From Nonomuraea montanisoli (GTDB lineage Bacteria > Actinomycetota > Actinomycetes > Streptosporangiales > Streptosporangiaceae): DNA of 64,000 bases. The stretch spans positions 1 through 64,000 of the forward strand of contig NZ_JABWGN010000026.1 of the NCBI RefSeq assembly GCF_013363975.1, written 5' to 3'. Positions 32,849 to 41,087 of the stretch are shown here, piece after piece. Each line of letters begins with the position of its first letter. The first letter of the stretch is position 1. The position numbers were made by a program, and so were the translations under genes. The notes under the pieces were generated by a model. That model worked only from the letters and a program-made list of their open reading frames with translations. It did no database searches and had not been told where the DNA came from.

Positions 32849-32863
32849 CAGAATCGTATTCTG
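32849..32863. promoter_or_regulatory. Operator-like dyad before the second acyl-CoA dehydrogenase
   Basis: CAGAAT-CGT-ATTCTG is a perfect 6-base-pair dyad, 31 bases upstream of the dehydrogenase ATG. It resembles TetR/FadR-type operators. The adjacent GGGTATATCTCC may be the -10. Confidence 0.5.
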
Positions 32864-32894
32864 GCCTCCGTACCGCCCGTCCTGGAGGAGACCG

Positions 32895-34040
32895 ATGGAG
32901 CGAGACCTCTTCGAGGAGGAGCACCTGCTCTTCCGCGACACCGTGCGCGAGTTCATGGCCCGGGAGGTGGCCCCCCACCACGCCCGCTGGGAGAAGGACG
33001 GCATCGTCCCGCGCGAGGTCTGGAAGAAGGCCGGCGAGATCGGGATGTTCGGCTTCTCGGTCCCCGAGGAGTACGGCGGCGCCGGCGTCACCGACTTCCG
33101 CTACAACACCGTGATCGTCGAGGAGATCATGCGCCACGGCGCCACCGGTCTCGGGTTCTCGCTGCACAACGACGTCATGGCCCCGTACATGGTGGAATTG
33201 ACCGACGACGCCCAGCGGCAGCGGTGGCTGCCGGGCTTCGCGAGCGGCGAGCTGATCACGGCGATCGCGATGACCGAGCCCGGCGCGGGCAGCGACCTGC
33301 AGGGCGTGCGCGCCACCGCGGTCCGCGAGGGCGACCACTACGTGCTCAACGGGCAGAAGACGTTCATCACGAACGGCGTCAACGCCGACCTCGTCGTGGT
33401 CGTGGCCAAGACCGACCCGGAGGCCGGGGCGCGGGGCATCACGCTGCTGGTGGTGGAGCGCGGGATGGAGGGGTTCGGCCGGGGCCGCAACCTCGACAAG
33501 ATCGGCATGAAGGCGCAGGACACCGCCGAGCTGTTCTTCGAGAACGTGCGCGTGCCCGTGGCCAACCGGCTCGGCCCCGACGAGGGTCAGGGATTCTTCC
33601 AGCTCATGCGCAACCTGCCGCAGGAGCGCATGTCGATCGCGGTGGGCGCGGTCGCGGCGGCCGAGACCGTGCTGGAGCAGACCGTGGAGTACTGCCGCGG
33701 CCGCCAGGCGTTCGGCCGCAGCATCGGGTCGTTCCAGAACACCAGGTTCGTCCTGGCGGAGCTGGCCACCGAGACGGAGATCGCCCGGCACTACGTCGAC
33801 AAGTGCGTCCTCGCGCTCAACGCGGGGCGGCTGACCGCGCTGGACGCGGCCAAGGCCAAGTGGTGGACCACCGAGCTGCAGACCAAGGTCATCGACCGCT
33901 GCCTCCAGCTCCACGGCGGCTACGGCTACATGATGGAGTACCCCGTGGCCAAGGCGTGGGTGGACAGCCGCGTGCAGACGATCTACGGCGGCACCACCGA
34001 GATCATGAAGGAGATCATCGGGCGGTCGTTCGGCTTCTGA
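32895..34040 (+). CDS. Acyl-CoA dehydrogenase
   Basis: The 381-residue flavoenzyme of fatty acid or branched-chain amino acid oxidation. Opens MERDLFEEEHLLFRDTVREF, with FGFSVPEEYGGAGVTDFRYN, FAD contact TAIAMTEPGAGSDLQGVRAT and FITNGVNADLVVVVAKTDP, and VDSRVQTIYGGTTEIMKEII containing the catalytic Glu. ATG at 32895 has GGAGGAG; the frame continues upstream into non-coding sequence. A clear operator-like palindrome precedes it. Confidence 0.92.
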   Translation: MERDLFEEEHLLFRDTVREFMAREVAPHHARWEKDGIVPREVWKKAGEIGMFGFSVPEEYGGAGVTDFRYNTVIVEEIMRHGATGLGFSLHNDVMAPYMVELTDDAQRQRWLPGFASGELITAIAMTEPGAGSDLQGVRATAVREGDHYVLNGQKTFITNGVNADLVVVVAKTDPEAGARGITLLVVERGMEGFGRGRNLDKIGMKAQDTAELFFENVRVPVANRLGPDEGQGFFQLMRNLPQERMSIAVGAVAAAETVLEQTVEYCRGRQAFGRSIGSFQNTRFVLAELATETEIARHYVDKCVLALNAGRLTALDAAKAKWWTTELQTKVIDRCLQLHGGYGYMMEYPVAKAWVDSRVQTIYGGTTEIMKEIIGRSFGF

Positions 34041-34106
34041 CCGGCGACGCGGCCCCGGATCCCGGCGGACACCGGGCATCGCCGCGCGCCGGGCCCTGCG
34101 GCGGCG

Positions 34107-34112
34107 CATACT
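34107..34112 (+). promoter_or_regulatory. -10 box of the small membrane protein (leaderless)
   Basis: CATACT ends 7 bases before the ATG at 34120, the same spacing seen at other leaderless starts in this window. Confidence 0.4.
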
Positions 34113-34119
34113 GGGCAGC

Positions 34120-34281
34120 ATGGACGGCGGCCTGATCCTCCTGGTGTTCCTCGCTTTGCTGTTCGCCTGGGGCCTGAACCGCGTGCGGCGCGCGCTGCGC
34201 CTGGGCGCCGTCGGCTACGCCGGGATCATGATCGTCTTCGTGATCGTCATGCTGCTGCTCTGGGGCCAGACCTTCCGCTAG
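34120..34281 (+). CDS. Small two-span membrane protein, 53 residues
   Basis: MDGGLILLVFLALLFAWGLN, a short basic loop (RVRRALRLG) and a second helix (YAGIMIVFVIVMLLLWG) ending QTFR. The two helices and the positive cytoplasmic-type loop are strong signs of a real protein. No known family. It lies between the acyl-CoA dehydrogenase and a MarR gene. Confidence 0.6.
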   Translation: MDGGLILLVFLALLFAWGLNRVRRALRLGAVGYAGIMIVFVIVMLLLWGQTFR

Positions 34282-34297
34282 CCGGCCGCCCGGTCTT

Positions 34298-34729
34298 CTA
34301 GCCGCCCGGCAGCGACTCGACGAAGCGGGCGAGCAGCCGCGCGAACTGCGCGCGCTCGTCGCCGGTCCATCCGGCCATGGCCCGGTCGAAGGTAGCCCGC
34401 CTGCCCTGATGGGCCCGCTCGACCGCCTCCCGCCCCGCCTCGGTCATGACGAGCAGCGCCCGGCGGCCGTCGGCCTGGTCGGCCTCGCGCCGTACCAGTC
34501 CGGCCGACACCGCCGCCGCGACCAGGCGGCTCGCCCGCGGCTGGTCGACCGACAGCGCCTCGGCGACGGCCGACACGGTCACCGGCTCGCCCGCCGCCTC
34601 CAGCACGTCCAGCACCTCGTGCTCCGGAGCGGGCGCGCCGTGCTGCCGCGCCAGGACCCGCCTGCTCTGCCTGCGCCGGATGGCGACCATCGCGCGCTCG
34701 ACTGCCTCAAGATTGTTGTCATCGTACAT
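34298..34729 (-). CDS. MarR-family transcriptional regulator
   Basis: The 143-residue winged-helix regulator. HEVLDVLEAAGEPVTVSAVA then EALSVDQPRASRLVAAAVSA is the DNA-reading helix and RREADQADGRRALLVMTEAG the wing with the usual D-x-R-R motif. Divergent from a shorter MarR-like gene, with a dyad across the start codons. Its ligand is unknown. Confidence 0.88.
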   Translation of the reverse strand: MYDDNNLEAVERAMVAIRRRQSRRVLARQHGAPAPEHEVLDVLEAAGEPVTVSAVAEALSVDQPRASRLVAAAVSAGLVRREADQADGRRALLVMTEAGREAVERAHQGRRATFDRAMAGWTGDERAQFARLLARFVESLPGG

Positions 34730-34745
34730 ATAGTTGCTATTCTAC
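34724..34745. promoter_or_regulatory. Dyad between divergent MarR-like genes
   Basis: GTAC-ATATAG-TTG-CTAT-TCTAC, an AT-rich imperfect inverted repeat with arms GTA...ATAG and CTAT...TAC. It covers the start codon of the MarR gene and ends 4 bases before the other gene, so one bound dimer could block both. Confidence 0.55.
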
Positions 34746-34749
34746 ATCC

Positions 34750-35118
34750 ATGCAGAAGATGATCGGTTACTGGCTCAAGCACCTGGACGAGCTCTTCGAG
34801 AACGTGCTCACGACGACCCTGGTGGCGGAAGGAGTGTCGCGCCGGGAGTGGCAGGCGCTCAACGTGCTGTCCGCCGGCGAGGACCCCGGCGCCCAGCTCT
34901 CCCCGTTCTCGGGGGTGGACGACGCGCAGGAACGCCTGGCCTCCCGCGGATGGGCCGACGGCGGCGCGCTCACCGAGGAGGGACGGCGCGCGCACGCGGC
35001 GCTCGCGGAGCAGGTCGGCCGCATCCGCCGCCGCGCCGCCGAGGGGGTGAGCGCCGAGGAGTACGCGGCCACCATCGACGTGCTGCGCCGCATGGCGGCC
35101 AACCTCGAAGCCGCCTGA
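34750..35118 (+). CDS. Short MarR-like winged-helix protein
   Basis: The 122-residue protein begins MQKMIGYWLKHLDELFENVL, the dimerisation helix type of MarR proteins, followed by a reduced winged-helix (REWQALNVLSAGEDPGAQLS ... RLASRGWADGGALTEEGRRA). It is shorter than a standard MarR (140-160) and may have lost part of the wing. Divergent from the full MarR gene; may be the target or partner of it. Confidence 0.75.
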   Translation: MQKMIGYWLKHLDELFENVLTTTLVAEGVSRREWQALNVLSAGEDPGAQLSPFSGVDDAQERLASRGWADGGALTEEGRRAHAALAEQVGRIRRRAAEGVSAEEYAATIDVLRRMAANLEAA

Positions 35119-35212
35119 CTGCCCCTCACGCAGCCGCCTGACGGGCCCCCTCACGCAGCCGCCTGACGGCCCCTCACGCAGCCGCCTGACGGCTACTCCG
35201 GAGCCGCCTGAC
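35110..35212. repeat. Tandem copies of a gene's 3' end
   Basis: GCCGCCTGAC occurs five times, at 35110, 35133, 35158, 35181 and 35203, mostly within a 22-26-base unit that also holds CCCTCACGCA. The first copy is the last codons and stop of the MarR-like gene, and the last reaches into the end of the hydrolase gene on the other strand. Confidence 0.8.
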
Positions 35213-35984
35213 CGCCGCTGCCCTCCAGCAGCACCCGGGCCACCAGCTCCGGGTCGTCGCTCATCGGCAGGTGCCCGCACCCGAGCAGCAGCTTGACCCG
35301 CTGCCCCGACCACCGGGCGGCGCGCACGGCCTGACGGCGCGGCAGCAGGCGGTCGTGCTCGCCCCAGGCGATCGTGATCGGCGCCTTGGGCGGCGCGGGC
35401 GGCATCATCCCGGCGAACGACTCCAGCGTCTCCTCGAAGCCCCGCGCGGCGGCCATCGCCTGCGAGGCGGCCACCAGCGCCTCCGGCGCCAGCCGGGAGG
35501 GGTGGGCGACCAGCAGCCCGGCGCTCAGGGCCCGGCCCGCCGGGGTGGCGGCGGCCCGGGCCGCCTGCTCGGGCGACAGGGCCGCGGCCGACGCGCGCAC
35601 GGTGCGCAGCACCGTCCGGGCGTACAGGAGCTCCGAGCGCGACCAGAAGCCGGCCGGCGACAGCGCGGTGGCGGTGCGGACCACGCCGCGCGAGGCCAGC
35701 TCCAGCGCGATGTAGCCGCCCAGCGAGTTGCCCGCCACGTGCGGCTCCCGCACGCCCAGCAGCTCGCAGAACGCCTCGACCGCGTCGGCCAGCGCCTCCG
35801 CGGTGTACGGCGTGCCGGCGGGCAGCGGCGGCGAGACACCGAACCCGGGCAGGTCGAGCGCGATCACCGTGCGCGAGGCGGCCAGCCGGTCCATGACCGG
35901 CAGCCAGCCCTGCCAGTGGTGGCCGATGCCGTGGACGAGGATCAGCGGCGGACCGGCGCCGCGCCGCTCGAAGGCCAACTCCAT
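35193..35984 (-). CDS. Alpha/beta hydrolase
   Basis: The 263-residue alpha/beta-hydrolase fold enzyme has the oxyanion region ILVHGIGHHWQGW, nucleophile elbow VAGNSLGGYIALEL (Ser in GNSLGG), WGEHDRLLPRRQ with the acid, and LLLGCGHLPMSDDPELV with the catalytic His. Substrate unknown. The start is ATG at 35984; upstream frame is not supported. No clear ribosome-binding site is visible. Confidence 0.87.
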   Translation of the reverse strand: MELAFERRGAGPPLILVHGIGHHWQGWLPVMDRLAASRTVIALDLPGFGVSPPLPAGTPYTAEALADAVEAFCELLGVREPHVAGNSLGGYIALELASRGVVRTATALSPAGFWSRSELLYARTVLRTVRASAAALSPEQAARAAATPAGRALSAGLLVAHPSRLAPEALVAASQAMAAARGFEETLESFAGMMPPAPPKAPITIAWGEHDRLLPRRQAVRAARWSGQRVKLLLGCGHLPMSDDPELVARVLLEGSGGQAAPE

Positions 35985-36001
35985 GCTGAGGAGTGAACCA
36001 C

Positions 36002-38221
36002 TCAGCGGCTGCGGGTGGGAATCTCGAACCAGACGGCTTTGCCTTCCCTGGTAGGACGCGAGCCCCAACGCCGAGCGAGCTGGTCGACGAGATAGAGGCC
36101 GCGGCCGCCCTCGTCGTTCTCCCCCGCGCTGCGGATGCGCGGCAGCCGCAGATCCTGGTCGAACACCTCGACCCAGACCGCCTCGTCGCCCCGGCGCAGC
36201 CGCAGCGTGAACTCCTTCTCGCCCACGACCTCGTCCTCGAAGCCCGGCACGTCCCACGACTCGTCGAACGGCAGCGGCCCGTCCACGGTCAGCTCGCGGC
36301 GCGGCACGCTGGCGCTCGCGGCGTGCAGCACCACGTTGGTGACGACCTCCGACACGAGCAGGCAGGCCAGCTCGGCCCGTTCCTCAGGTACGTTCCAGGC
36401 GTCGAACGCCTCCGAGGCCATGCGCCGCGCCTCGCCGACCATGATCGGCTGGGCGGGGAAGGTGCGCTCCTCCACGTCCAGGTCCGCCTGGCTGGAGCGG
36501 ACCACGAGGATCGCCATGTCGTCGTCGATCTCGCCGGGCACGGCCACCGTGGCGGCGTCGGCCACCCGCTCCACCTCGGCGTCGGCGTACTTGGCGAGCT
36601 TCTCGCACAGCACACCGAGGGTCTCCTCGTCGCTCGGCATCTGGCCGTCGCGGTTGGGGCGCCGGTCCACCAGGCCGTCGGTGTAGAGCAGCAGGGCGGC
36701 GCCGGGCGGCAGCACGCGGGTCTGCTCCTTGTAGACCAGATCGGCGTGCAGGCCCTTGGCGCGCACGCCCAGCGGCTGGCCGACCTCCTCGATGTCCATC
36801 TCGACGCACTGGCCGTCGACCAGCAGCAGCGGCGGCGCGTGGCCGGCGTTGGCGAACGACAGCGTGCGCGACCAGGCGTCGTAGACGAGGTACTGGCAGG
36901 TCACGATGGGCGGGACGCTGACGTCGGCGCCGTTGTCGTCCTTCTCGGGAGTGGCGATGATGCGGGTCCACTCGTCGAGCCGGGCGAGGATGTCGGCGGG
37001 CGACTTGTCGTCCTGGGCGAAGGCGCGGAGGGCGGCGCGGAGCTGACCCATGATCGCCGCGGCCCGGGCGCCCCGGCCCTCGACGTCGCCGATGACGATG
37101 CCGACCCGGCCCGCCGACAGCGGGATCACGTCGTACCAGTCGCCGCCGACCTGGGTCTGGATGCCCTGGCCGTGGGAGGCGAGCGGCGCCGCCGGGTAGT
37201 AGCGCACGGCGATCTGCAGGCCGTCGAGCTTCGGCAGCGCCCGCGGCAGCAGGTGCTTCTGGAACGACTCGGCGGTGTGCCGCTCCTCCTCGAACAGCAG
37301 CGCGTTGTCGATGGCGAGCGCGACGCGGGTGGCGATGGCGCCGACGAAGTCGCGGTCGAAGGCGTCGTAGTGGGGGCTGCGCCGGTCGGTCAGGTTGGAC
37401 AGCCCGAGGTACATCTGGCCCAGCGTCTCGCCGCGCACGCACAGCGGCGCCACGATGGCGGAGGTCATGCCGACCTCGCCGCACAGCTTGGCGCTGTTCT
37501 CGCTGGGGGCGGGGAAGCTGCTGGAGGAGAAGTCCTCGACGAGGATCGTCTCCTGGCGGCGCATCGCGACCTCGGCGTAGTGGCCGGGCGGGTAGCGGAT
37601 CTCGGCGCCGACCGGCTTCCAGCTGCCGGGCGGCGGGGTCCAGCCCTGCACGTGCTGCGACACCCGGCGCACCAGGCGGTCGCCCTCCATCAGCTCGATG
37701 AAGCAGTGGTCGGCGAACTGCGGGACGAGCATCTCGGCGACCCGCTTGAGCGTCTCCTCGACGTACAGGGAGCCCGCGAGCCGCTCGCCGATGCGCTCCA
37801 GCAGGCCGAAGCGGTCCTTCTCGCGCTCGTTGCTGCGCAGCGCCTCGCGCGCCGTGATCACGATGCCGGTCACCGAGCCGGAGGAGTGGCGCAGCGGCAC
37901 GGCCTGGGCGCGCACGTAGACGATCGTGCCGTCGCCGCGCCGCACGTCGAACGTGCCCTCCCAGACGCCGCCCTTGAGCACGTGCTTGGCCAGCTCGATC
38001 GCGAGCGGGTGGTCCTTCTCCAGGATGCCGAGGGACAGCACCGACGTGTCGCTCGCCACGGACTTGCCCGGCCGGCCGAACAGCTTCTCCGCGAAGGGGT
38101 TCCAGTACAGGAGGTTGCTGAAGCGGTCGGTCACGACGACGGCCATCTCGGCGTGGTCGAGGACGGACTCCGCGGCGAGGTGGTCGGCCGCGTCCTCGGA
38201 AAGATCCCCCCAGCGCTTCAT
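36002..38221 (-). CDS. PAS-GAF-PP2C (SpoIIE) phosphatase with anti-sigma kinase domain
   Basis: The 739-residue cytoplasmic signalling protein. PAS domain about 18-125 (AEMAVVVTDRFSNLLYWNPF), GAF domain about 150-310 (AIVAPLCVRGETLGQMYLG), SpoIIE-type PP2C phosphatase about 325-545 (VGGDWYDVIPLSAGRVGIVI, GDVEGRGARAA, FANAGHAPPLLL, LYTDGLVDRR) and a C-terminal HATPase (VSEVVTNVVLHA, GENDEGGRGLYLVDQLARRW). Such proteins regulate sigma factors via STAS antagonists, one of which is encoded at 46678. The start is ATG at 38221. Confidence 0.9.
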   Translation of the reverse strand: MKRWGDLSEDAADHLAAESVLDHAEMAVVVTDRFSNLLYWNPFAEKLFGRPGKSVASDTSVLSLGILEKDHPLAIELAKHVLKGGVWEGTFDVRRGDGTIVYVRAQAVPLRHSSGSVTGIVITAREALRSNEREKDRFGLLERIGERLAGSLYVEETLKRVAEMLVPQFADHCFIELMEGDRLVRRVSQHVQGWTPPPGSWKPVGAEIRYPPGHYAEVAMRRQETILVEDFSSSSFPAPSENSAKLCGEVGMTSAIVAPLCVRGETLGQMYLGLSNLTDRRSPHYDAFDRDFVGAIATRVALAIDNALLFEEERHTAESFQKHLLPRALPKLDGLQIAVRYYPAAPLASHGQGIQTQVGGDWYDVIPLSAGRVGIVIGDVEGRGARAAAIMGQLRAALRAFAQDDKSPADILARLDEWTRIIATPEKDDNGADVSVPPIVTCQYLVYDAWSRTLSFANAGHAPPLLLVDGQCVEMDIEEVGQPLGVRAKGLHADLVYKEQTRVLPPGAALLLYTDGLVDRRPNRDGQMPSDEETLGVLCEKLAKYADAEVERVADAATVAVPGEIDDDMAILVVRSSQADLDVEERTFPAQPIMVGEARRMASEAFDAWNVPEERAELACLLVSEVVTNVVLHAASASVPRRELTVDGPLPFDESWDVPGFEDEVVGEKEFTLRLRRGDEAVWVEVFDQDLRLPRIRSAGENDEGGRGLYLVDQLARRWGSRPTREGKAVWFEIPTRSR

Positions 38222-38344
38222 CCGGAGACCACTCCTCGGGGAGGCATGTGCGCAAAGCGAACCACGGGCGCTCCTGCAACAGTCTTGACCGGAGGGGAGT
38301 GGAGGGCCTCCCTCGAGGGATTCAACCAAGCAGCAGCGCGCGCG

Positions 38345-39052
38345 TCAGCGCTTGGAGACGAAAACGTGCGCGGCAACGTCGCGCGGTAGCTCCGCGGGAG
38401 TGTTGTTCGCGTCACCGTCACCTGTCACCCGTACACCGTCGTCGCTCGCCGCGAGCGTGACCTCGCGTCCGGGTTGTATCCCAACTTGCTTGAGTTTAAG
38501 CATCACGGCGGGATCGCTTTGCACTTGTTCGCTAATTCGCCGCACGACGACCGGTACGTCCCGGGGACCGGCGAGCGCCGACATCGAGGTCAGGATGGAC
38601 AGACCCGTCTCGTCGGCCGGCTCCTTGGCCCCCAGCTCCGCCAGGCCGGGGATGGGGTTGCCGTGCGGGCACGTCGTCGGGTTGTGCAGCAGCGTCACCA
38701 GCCGCGCCTCCACCGACTCCGACATCACGTGCTCCCAGCGGCACGCCTCGATGTGCACCTCCTCCCACGGCAGGCCGATCACCTCGGTCAGCAGGCATTC
38801 GGCGAGGCGGTGCTTGCGCATCACGCGCGTGGCGAGCGTGCGGCCCAGCTCCGTCATCGACAGGTGCCGGTCACCCTCGACGCGAACCAGTCCGTCGCGC
38901 TCCATGCGGGCCACGGTCTGGCTCACCGTCGGGCCGCTCTGCTGGAGGCGCTCGGCGATGCGCGCCCGGAGGGGAACGATGCCCTCCTCCTCAAGCTCGT
39001 AAATCGTCCGGAGATACATCTCCGTCGTGTCGATCAGGCCGTGTGCGGTCAA
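38345..39052 (-). CDS. DtxR-family metal-dependent regulator
   Basis: The 235-residue metalloregulator. The HTH domain is LIDTTEMYLRTIYELEEEGI then RIAERLQQSGPTVSQTVARM, the metal-binding and dimer domain includes HRLAECLLTEVIGLPWEEVH, EACRWEHVMS and HNPTTCPHGNPIPG, and a C-terminal SH3-like domain follows. It is close to DtxR/IdeR, which respond to iron, though manganese-type members exist. The start TTG at 39052 has GGAGGAG directly upstream, better than longer in-frame starts. Confidence 0.9.
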   Translation of the reverse strand: MTAHGLIDTTEMYLRTIYELEEEGIVPLRARIAERLQQSGPTVSQTVARMERDGLVRVEGDRHLSMTELGRTLATRVMRKHRLAECLLTEVIGLPWEEVHIEACRWEHVMSESVEARLVTLLHNPTTCPHGNPIPGLAELGAKEPADETGLSILTSMSALAGPRDVPVVVRRISEQVQSDPAVMLKLKQVGIQPGREVTLAASDDGVRVTGDGDANNTPAELPRDVAAHVFVSKR

Positions 39053-39165
39053 GGCTCCTCCCAACTGGAATGCTACGCCGGTCACGGCGGGGACTGAGCC
39101 CGTCCGCCTCGGGCACACAAGTCAGAGGAAACCTTACTTGCGGAACTCGCGGACAAGGACCGGCG

Positions 39166-39795
39166 ATGGCAAAGGACGGCAACAACGGGGCGGCCCCGTT
39201 CCTTCCCGACCGCCTCGACCTGGACTCCCTGCGTGAGGCGGCGACCCGCTGCCAGGGCTGCGAGCTGTATCGCGACGCCACCCAGACCGTCTTCGGCGAG
39301 GGACCGGCCTCGGCCAGGTTCATGCTGGTCGGCGAGCAGCCGGGCGACCAGGAGGACCGCAAGGGCGCGCCCTTCGTCGGGCCCGCCGGGCGGATCCTGG
39401 ACCGGGCGCTGGAGGAGGCCGGCATCGACCGCGACGACGTCTACGTGACGAACGCGGTCAAGCACTTCTCGTTCGTGCTCAGGGGCAAGCGGCGCATCCA
39501 CCAGAAGCCGACGGCGGCCGAGGTGGACGCCTGCCGGCCGTGGCTGACGGCCGAGCTGGCGCTGGTGGAGCCGGAGGTGGTCGTGGTGCTGGGCGCCACG
39601 GCGGCGCGGTCGCTGCTGGGGCCGGCCTTCCGGGTGACGCGGCAGCGCGGGGAGCCGGTGCCCCTGGGGGAGGCTCTGGCGATCGCGACCATCCACCCGT
39701 CGGCGGTGCTGCGCGCCCCCGACCGGGACGCGGCCTACGCGGGCCTGCTCGCCGACCTCCGGGTCGCCGCGGGCACCGTGAACGGCGCCGCCTGA
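39166..39795 (+). CDS. udgX: UdgX-type uracil-DNA glycosylase
   Basis: The 209-residue Fe-S uracil-DNA glycosylase. Motif A is VGEQPGDQED (56-64). The insertion FSFVLRGKRRIHQKP carries KRRIH (108-112), the signature of UdgX, in which the His forms a covalent link with DNA after uracil removal. IHPSAVLRAP is motif B. Cys29, Cys32 and Cys123 are probable cluster ligands, with His100 where family 4 enzymes usually have Cys. The ATG at 39166 has AAGGA upstream. Divergent from the DtxR-family gene. Confidence 0.9.
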   Translation: MAKDGNNGAAPFLPDRLDLDSLREAATRCQGCELYRDATQTVFGEGPASARFMLVGEQPGDQEDRKGAPFVGPAGRILDRALEEAGIDRDDVYVTNAVKHFSFVLRGKRRIHQKPTAAEVDACRPWLTAELALVEPEVVVVLGATAARSLLGPAFRVTRQRGEPVPLGEALAIATIHPSAVLRAPDRDAAYAGLLADLRVAAGTVNGAA

Positions 39796-39838
39796 ACACG
39801 GCACGGGCTCAGGAGGGCTCCAGAGAAGGCGGGCGCCG

Positions 39839-41077
39839 TCAACGATCGGCGCGGTAGTCCCTGAAGCGGGCGACGGACAGGCCGACGGCCAGCACGGCGG
39901 CGGCGCACGCGAGCCCGCCGCCCACCCAGGCCGCCCCCACCCCGAACGCGACGGCCGTGGCGCCGGCCCGCAGGTCGCCCAGGCGCGGTCCGCCGGCCAC
40001 GACCACGAGGAAGACGCCCTGCATGCGGCCGCGCATCTCGTCGGGCGCGTGGAGCTGGAGGATGGACTGCCGCCACACGGACGACACGACGTCGGCCGCC
40101 CCGCCCACGGCCATGAACGCCACGACGGCCCACAACTGGTGGACGAACCCGGCCGCGGCGACCGACAGCCCCCACACGGCGATGACGGCGACCAGGGCGA
40201 TCCCCTGCCGGGTGACCCGGCCGACCCAGCCGGAGAACAGCGCCCCGGCGGCCGAGCCGATCGCCATGGACGCGTTGAGCCAGCCGAGGGCGAGGGGGTC
40301 GCCGCCGAACCGCTCGGCCGCCACCTCGGGGAACAGGGCGCGGGGCAGCGCGAGCACCATCGCGATGATGTCCACCACGAACGACATGAGCAGCACCTGG
40401 CTGCCGAGGATGAACCGCAGCCCCTCGACCACCGCCCGGGCGCCGGGCCGGCGCACCTCGCCCTCCGGCTGGAGCGGCGGCAGGCGCAGCGCGGCGTACA
40501 GGCCGGCGCCGAACAGGACGGCGTCCAGCGCGTAGACGGCCGCGTAGCCGGACCAGGCGAGGACGAGGCCGCCGATCATCGGCCCGGCGATGGCGCCGAG
40601 GCTGTACACCAGGGAGTTGAGGGCGTTGGCCGCGGGCACCAGCTCGGGGGTGAGGATGCGGGGGATGATCGCGCCCCGGGTGGGCGAGCTGATCGCGAAG
40701 CCGGTGGCGTTCAGCGCGACGGCCGCGAGCAGGGCGTAGACGTTGTCCAGGCCGGCGAGCGCCTGGAGCAGGATGAGCAGCGTGCTCGCCCACGAGATGG
40801 CCGAGCCGATCAGCAGGAGCCGGCGCCGGTCCACGGCGTCGGCGACCGCCCCTCCCCACAGGCCGAAGGCGACCAGCGGGATGAAGTTGGCCATGCCCAG
40901 CAGGCCCACCCAGAAGGACGAGTCGGTGAGGACGTAGACCTGCTGGCCGACCGCGACGAGGGTCGCGGCGTTGCCCACGTGCGAGACGGACTGGCCGATC
41001 CAGATCCGCCGGTACGCGGGCACGCCCAGCGGCCGGGTGTCCAGGAGATGACGTTTAACAAGCGCCCCGATTGCCAC
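39839..41077 (-). CDS. MFS transporter
   Basis: The 412-residue transporter has twelve predicted helices, opening RRIWIGQSVSHVGNAATLVA, with the DAVDRRRLLL loop between helices 2 and 3 typical of major facilitator exporters (EntS-like). Substrate not predictable; drug or siderophore export is common in this group. Its start lies 10 bases beyond pdxH, so the two form a transcript. Confidence 0.85.
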   Translation of the reverse strand: MAIGALVKRHLLDTRPLGVPAYRRIWIGQSVSHVGNAATLVAVGQQVYVLTDSSFWVGLLGMANFIPLVAFGLWGGAVADAVDRRRLLLIGSAISWASTLLILLQALAGLDNVYALLAAVALNATGFAISSPTRGAIIPRILTPELVPAANALNSLVYSLGAIAGPMIGGLVLAWSGYAAVYALDAVLFGAGLYAALRLPPLQPEGEVRRPGARAVVEGLRFILGSQVLLMSFVVDIIAMVLALPRALFPEVAAERFGGDPLALGWLNASMAIGSAAGALFSGWVGRVTRQGIALVAVIAVWGLSVAAAGFVHQLWAVVAFMAVGGAADVVSSVWRQSILQLHAPDEMRGRMQGVFLVVVAGGPRLGDLRAGATAVAFGVGAAWVGGGLACAAAVLAVGLSVARFRDYRADR

Positions 41078-41087
41078 TTAAGGCACA

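Noticed and set aside
35993..38389. Long plus-strand frame of 798 codons opposite the phosphatase gene
   Set aside because: It is the mirror of a clearly conserved four-domain protein; the product is His/Arg/Gly-rich without motif.
39120..39165. Possible iron box between the DtxR-family gene and udgX
   Set aside because: Only loose half-site resemblance (ACCTTACTT); no full palindrome like TTAGGTTAGGCTAACCTAA.
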